Shown here piece by piece: positions 14,474 to 17,648 of a stretch of DNA of 17,648 nucleotides. Each line of letters opens with the position of its first letter. Within the stretch, counting starts at the first letter, position 1. Location: positions 1 through 17,648 of the forward strand of contig JBMNNU010000033.1 of assembly GCA_050942695.1 (NCBI GenBank), read 5' to 3'. The notes beneath the pieces were generated by a model, which saw only the letters and a program-made list of their open reading frames with translations, did not search any database and was not told the origin of the DNA. Position numbers and translations under genes: made by a program. This DNA is from JBMNNU01 sp050942695 (GTDB lineage Bacteria > Chloroflexota > UBA6077).

Positions 14474-15724
14474 TCATCCCCACAGTAGATTCCCCTCCGC
14501 ATCCCTAGGCATCGGGCCTAGAGGCCGCACAACCTCGTACTCCTGATGGCCCTTCAACTGTTCCACTAGGTCGGCGGTAGCGTAGAACTCCCCCAACTCC
14601 ATCGTGTTCTTGATCCGCACCAGGCCGGGTTTACCCAACCGCTCTGCCGACTTCCAGGCCACCTCCACCGCCTCGACGTCGGTATCGAGGGTGAAGGGGA
14701 TCTTGACCCCTCCAAAGCCGTTGGCAGTAATGCCGTTCCAGTAGGTCTTCTTAGGATCGAACTGGTTTACCAGTTTGCGGGTAGTGAAGTCGGCGGCGCC
14801 GATTCCTATGCAGTTGCCGTGGGACTCCGGTGTAACGTTCAACACTACTATCCGATGGTACATCGGGGTGAAGGGGGGCTCACCCGCTCGTCGCCACATC
14901 CCTATGACGTTATAGTCCATTCCGCTGCCGGAGATGTTCTTGCCGATCTCATCTACAACCAGAACACCCAGCTCGTCGAAGGGCACCCGAGGGAGGAGCT
15001 GGCTAGCTATCACCAGACACTCACGGTCGGTATCGTGGATCTTCTCAGGTGGGGCCGCCACGATCTTGTAAGTCTGGTGGTAGGCGTTCTCGACCGTCCC
15101 CACCCCCAGCAGGATCTTGCCGGTCTCGATCATGATCCGCGCTGCCTCTGGGATTTCTTCGGCAAGATTGCCGCTGTGAATCGCTTCCGCCCCTTTCTGC
15201 TTGCCCAGCCCGATCGCCATCATCTTGCAGAGGCCGCTCTCTATGGGAGCTCTGAAATTGGTGTGGTTCTTTATGCGGCCTACGACGACAACCCCATCAG
15301 CGCTGTATGCGTTTTTATCCATGTGCACCGCTATGCCGCTGGGATTCTTACCTATGACCACCGTCTCCATGGAGGATAGGATCGGCACCCCCATCGCATC
15401 CTCGGTGATCCCGTACTCCGCTATCAGCTCAACCTGACCCTCCGGCGTCGCTCCCCCATGGCTACCCATAGTCGGCACTATGAAGGGCTTTGCGTCCAGC
15501 TTCTTCAGCTCGTCCGCGATCGTCTTCAGAATCAGGGCTATGTTCGCTACACCCCTACTCCCAGCCGTGAGTGCTATCCGCTGTCCTGGCTTTACCCTCT
15601 GGGCTAATCCCACTCGGGCTAGCTCTTTACGCACCTCTCCGGCTACGTCCTCTATCTGCTCCTTTGAAAAATGACGCCGCACCAGCGCAACGTCGGGAAT
15701 GGGACTCCTGGGAAATTCGCTCAT
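14474..15724 (-). CDS. LarA-superfamily (DUF2088) nickel-pincer racemase/epimerase homologue
   Basis: A 416-residue homologue of lactate racemase LarA, whose superfamily racemises or epimerises 2-hydroxyacids with a covalently bound nickel-pincer nucleotide. Matching by spacing to L. plantarum LarA (H108, H174, K184, H200, from memory), I see H89 in GSHGGAT, H154 in KNHTNF, K167 in SGLCKMM and H183 in EAIHSGN. The K-to-H distance of 16 is identical. The usual LarA C-terminal half is replaced by a longer conserved region with NISGSGMD and HGNCIGIGAADF, so it belongs to one of the non-lactate LarA groups. It is convergent to the cluster and so under separate control. The cofactor-making genes larB, larC and larE are not in the window. 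The ATG at 15724 has only a weak binding site. Confidence 0.8.
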   Translation of the reverse strand: MSEFPRSPIPDVALVRRHFSKEQIEDVAGEVRKELARVGLAQRVKPGQRIALTAGSRGVANIALILKTIADELKKLDAKPFIVPTMGSHGGATPEGQVELIAEYGITEDAMGVPILSSMETVVIGKNPSGIAVHMDKNAYSADGVVVVGRIKNHTNFRAPIESGLCKMMAIGLGKQKGAEAIHSGNLAEEIPEAARIMIETGKILLGVGTVENAYHQTYKIVAAPPEKIHDTDRECLVIASQLLPRVPFDELGVLVVDEIGKNISGSGMDYNVIGMWRRAGEPPFTPMYHRIVVLNVTPESHGNCIGIGAADFTTRKLVNQFDPKKTYWNGITANGFGGVKIPFTLDTDVEAVEVAWKSAERLGKPGLVRIKNTMELGEFYATADLVEQLKGHQEYEVVRPLGPMPRDAEGNLLWG

Positions 15725-15902
15725 TCTCGATTATTCCATCCGTTTCAGACAAGTATGAGAGTATAGTGCCGAAATCAAAACGGCAGAGTTGGCAGTATAC
15801 AACACGATTTTATACGCCTGCTGCATCATCGCTAATTAGGACAAAGAAATCAAGTTGCCCCAAACCTTTCTAGCCGACGCGATCTAGGGTATCCTTTCAT
15901 AT
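15725..15902. other. Divergent intergenic region between the LarA homologue and the ABC1 kinase
   Basis: 178 A+T-rich bases that must hold the promoters of two divergent genes. On the minus strand a -10-like TAAAAT (15812 down to 15807) and two TATACT-like stretches are visible, but none has a convincing -35 partner. On the + strand the sequence close to the kinase start lacks a Shine-Dalgarno motif, so initiation may be leaderless or weak. No RNA gene or hairpin is evident. Confidence 0.3.
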
Positions 15903-17606
15903 ATGGATACTCGCCATAACCAACCTCAATTCGACCCGTTAGCACAGATACCCCTGGGACGCCTGCGACGTCTGCAACAGGTAGCGCAGGTCCTGGCCCG
16001 CCATGGGTTTGGCTGGCTGCTGGCCCAATTGGGCTTAACCCAACTAAACCCCTTCCACTGGCGACTGTTCGGCAGGAGGAGCAAGCCTCATCAAACTCGA
16101 GCCGAGCATCTTCGTATGGCCCTGGAGGAGTTGGGTGTCACCTACATCAAGCTAGGCCAAATCCTGTCTACCAGGTCCGACCTGCTCCCTCCCGACTACC
16201 TAGCGGAGCTGTCCCGACTACAGGATGCGGTCCCGCCCGAGCCGTGGCCATCGATAGAGCGGCAGATAGCTCAAGAACTGGGTGGCCTCCCGACGGATAT
16301 TTTCGCTGAGTTCGATCAGGAGCCGTTGGGATCGGCATCCATCGGCCAGGTCCACTCGGCCAGGCTCAAAACTGGGGAACAGGTGGTAGTTAAGGTCCAG
16401 CGGCCGAAAGTGGCGAGAGTGGTGGAGGAGGACCTCGCTATATTGATGGATCTGGCCAAGCTAGCCGAAAACCGGACGAGCTGGGGGAAAGTATACAACT
16501 TCCCAGCCCTAGCAGAGGAGTTCGCGACGACCCTCAAAGGAGAGTTGGATTACTTCAGGGAAGGTCGAAACGCCGATCTGTTCCGGCAGAATTTCAAAGA
16601 TAGCCATCTTTTAAGAATACCCAAAATCTATTGGGATTACACTACTAGGCGGGTCCTCACTATGGAGAGGCTCGATGGGGTAAAAATCAGCGACCTCCAA
16701 TCTTACGAGGCTGCCGAAATCGATAAGCCGGCGCTTGCGAGAAGGGCTGCCCGGGTCGTATTCAAGATGGTGCTGGAGGACGGTTTCTTCCACGCCGATC
16801 CCCACCCGGGCAACTTCGTTATCATGGAGGGCAACGTCATCGGTCTCCTGGACCATGGGATGGTGGGCCAGCTCGATGATCCCACGCGAGAAACGTTGCT
16901 GCGACTTCTCCTATCGATAGCCAATCAGGATTTGGACAGGGTAGTGGACCAACTGGTAGCGCTGGGTATCACGGGCAGCAACGTCCAGATGGAGCGTTTG
17001 CGGCACGACCTGGGCCATCTCCTCTCTCTGTACTGGAACATACCGCTGAAGGAGATCGACGTATCCCAGATCCTGGACGAGGCCATGGCCATTACTCGGC
17101 GGCACCACCTACAACTGCCCTCCAACCTGGCCATGCTGATTAAGACCATGGCCATGAACGAGGGTTTGGCGCGATCGCTGGACCCGGACTTCAGCGCCGC
17201 GGATGTGCTCCGGCCTTATGTTCTCCAGCTCACCTGGGAGCGGCTGCAGCCCCACTACTGGGGTAAGAAGCTATTCCCCACGCTATTCGATTTGAGCGAG
17301 CTTGCCGTTTCGCTGCCGCGCCGCGTCGATAGGCTTCTCACTCGTATGGAGAGGGGAAACCTGACGGTCAATATGAACCTTCAAGATACCGATCGGCTCT
17401 TAAACACCCTTAACGGGGTTGTCAATCGCCTGATACTGGCGCTGCTTGCCAGCAGCTTCGCGGTGGCGATCGCCTTACTGCTACAGACCTATTTCATCAC
17501 CGGTTCTCCATGGCCACTTGGTTGGATACTCGGGCTGGGTCTAACGGTAGTGGTAGCGCTCGGCTTCTGGCTGATCCTCAGCATCCTGACCCCAGGTCAG
17601 CGTTGA
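15903..17606 (+). CDS. ABC1/AarF/UbiB family atypical kinase
   Basis: A 567-residue protein of the UbiB/ABC1 family, atypical kinase-ATPases linked to quinone and other isoprenoid lipid metabolism at the membrane. All family marks are present: the K83-L-G-Q86 motif in YIKLGQILSTRSDLLP, the Ala-rich nucleotide loop PLGSASIGQVH (141-151) that replaces the normal P-loop, VVVKVQ with Lys164, H297-A-D-P-H-P-G-N304 and metal-binding D317-H-G. Two C-terminal transmembrane helices (about 505-560) are separated by a short loop, as in UbiB. Length is normal. It is oriented away from the LarA homologue and probably not part of the catabolic cluster. The precise lipid substrate is unknown; in a quinone-using Chloroflexota-like host, menaquinone is a reasonable guess. 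Confidence 0.92.
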   Translation: MDTRHNQPQFDPLAQIPLGRLRRLQQVAQVLARHGFGWLLAQLGLTQLNPFHWRLFGRRSKPHQTRAEHLRMALEELGVTYIKLGQILSTRSDLLPPDYLAELSRLQDAVPPEPWPSIERQIAQELGGLPTDIFAEFDQEPLGSASIGQVHSARLKTGEQVVVKVQRPKVARVVEEDLAILMDLAKLAENRTSWGKVYNFPALAEEFATTLKGELDYFREGRNADLFRQNFKDSHLLRIPKIYWDYTTRRVLTMERLDGVKISDLQSYEAAEIDKPALARRAARVVFKMVLEDGFFHADPHPGNFVIMEGNVIGLLDHGMVGQLDDPTRETLLRLLLSIANQDLDRVVDQLVALGITGSNVQMERLRHDLGHLLSLYWNIPLKEIDVSQILDEAMAITRRHHLQLPSNLAMLIKTMAMNEGLARSLDPDFSAADVLRPYVLQLTWERLQPHYWGKKLFPTLFDLSELAVSLPRRVDRLLTRMERGNLTVNMNLQDTDRLLNTLNGVVNRLILALLASSFAVAIALLLQTYFITGSPWPLGWILGLGLTVVVALGFWLILSILTPGQR

Positions 17607-17648
17607 CCAAGCCTATCTACTGACCGCTGCATAGATCGCTAAACCGCG

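Noticed and set aside
14244..14508. Short frames with HGDT/RRHGD-like translations in the convergent gap
   Set aside because: They are translations of the GGAGACAC tandem repeat, a familiar annotation artefact.
17595..17608. GGTCA-GCGT-TGACC hairpin over the stop codon of the ABC1 kinase gene
   Set aside because: Only a 5-bp stem, no T-run, and too close to the window end to judge as a terminator.
1..17648. CRISPR array, tRNA or rRNA genes, transposase, phage genes
   Set aside because: I looked for regularly spaced repeats, cloverleaf-like tracts and transposase motifs and saw none.

Overview
The window reads as one catabolic and transport gene cluster from a bacterium of moderately high GC content. 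All genes from about 190 to 14293 run on the + strand. One minus-strand gene (14474-15724) then converges on them, and an unrelated housekeeping-type + gene follows (15903-17606). No 16S rRNA or other phylogenetic marker is present. Two tripartite tricarboxylate transporters (TTT), duplicated hydroxyacid-type enzymes, dispersed GC-rich palindromes and an ABC1/AarF kinase together suggest Chloroflexota, perhaps a SAR202/Dehalococcoidia-like lineage. This is a weak inference.

Layout. 1-131: C-terminal end of a major facilitator transporter that starts outside the window. 191-694: DUF985 cupin protein. 695-903: intergenic region with a good promoter. 904-3952: first TTT module in the order tctC-tctB-tctA. 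3969-3994: strong hairpin. 4084-4773: GntR/FadR-type (FCD) regulator with its own consensus-like promoter and a perfect 13-bp palindrome over the -35 box. 4891-6111 and 6104-7069: an isopropylmalate/homocitrate-synthase-like enzyme overlapping a D-2-hydroxyacid dehydrogenase by 8 bases. 7242-10283: second TTT module, same order and nearly the same length. 10365-11531: M20 metallo-hydrolase. 11553-11855: UxaA/SuyA-type small (SAF) subunit. 11859-13046 and 13106-14293: two tandem UxaA/SuyB-type large subunits, about 73% identical by hand count. 14304-14470: compound dispersed repeat. 14474-15724 (minus): LarA-superfamily nickel-pincer racemase homologue. 15903-17606: ABC1/UbiB-family kinase.

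How it may work together (inference). Two lipoprotein binding proteins capture related organic acids for the TctAB permeases. The dehydrogenase and the LarA-type racemase would interconvert hydroxyacid stereoisomers and the corresponding 2-oxoacid. The LeuA-like enzyme would condense or cleave an acyl-CoA/2-oxoacid pair. The UxaA-type complex would perform a lyase or dehydratase step, and the M20 enzyme would release the acid from an amide precursor. The combination of TTT, a D-2-hydroxyacid dehydrogenase and SuyA/SuyB-type subunits recalls known sulfolactate degradation clusters. However, both large subunits lack the three N-terminal cysteines of classical UxaA, so the substrate is open and the cluster may encode an undescribed hydroxyacid pathway.
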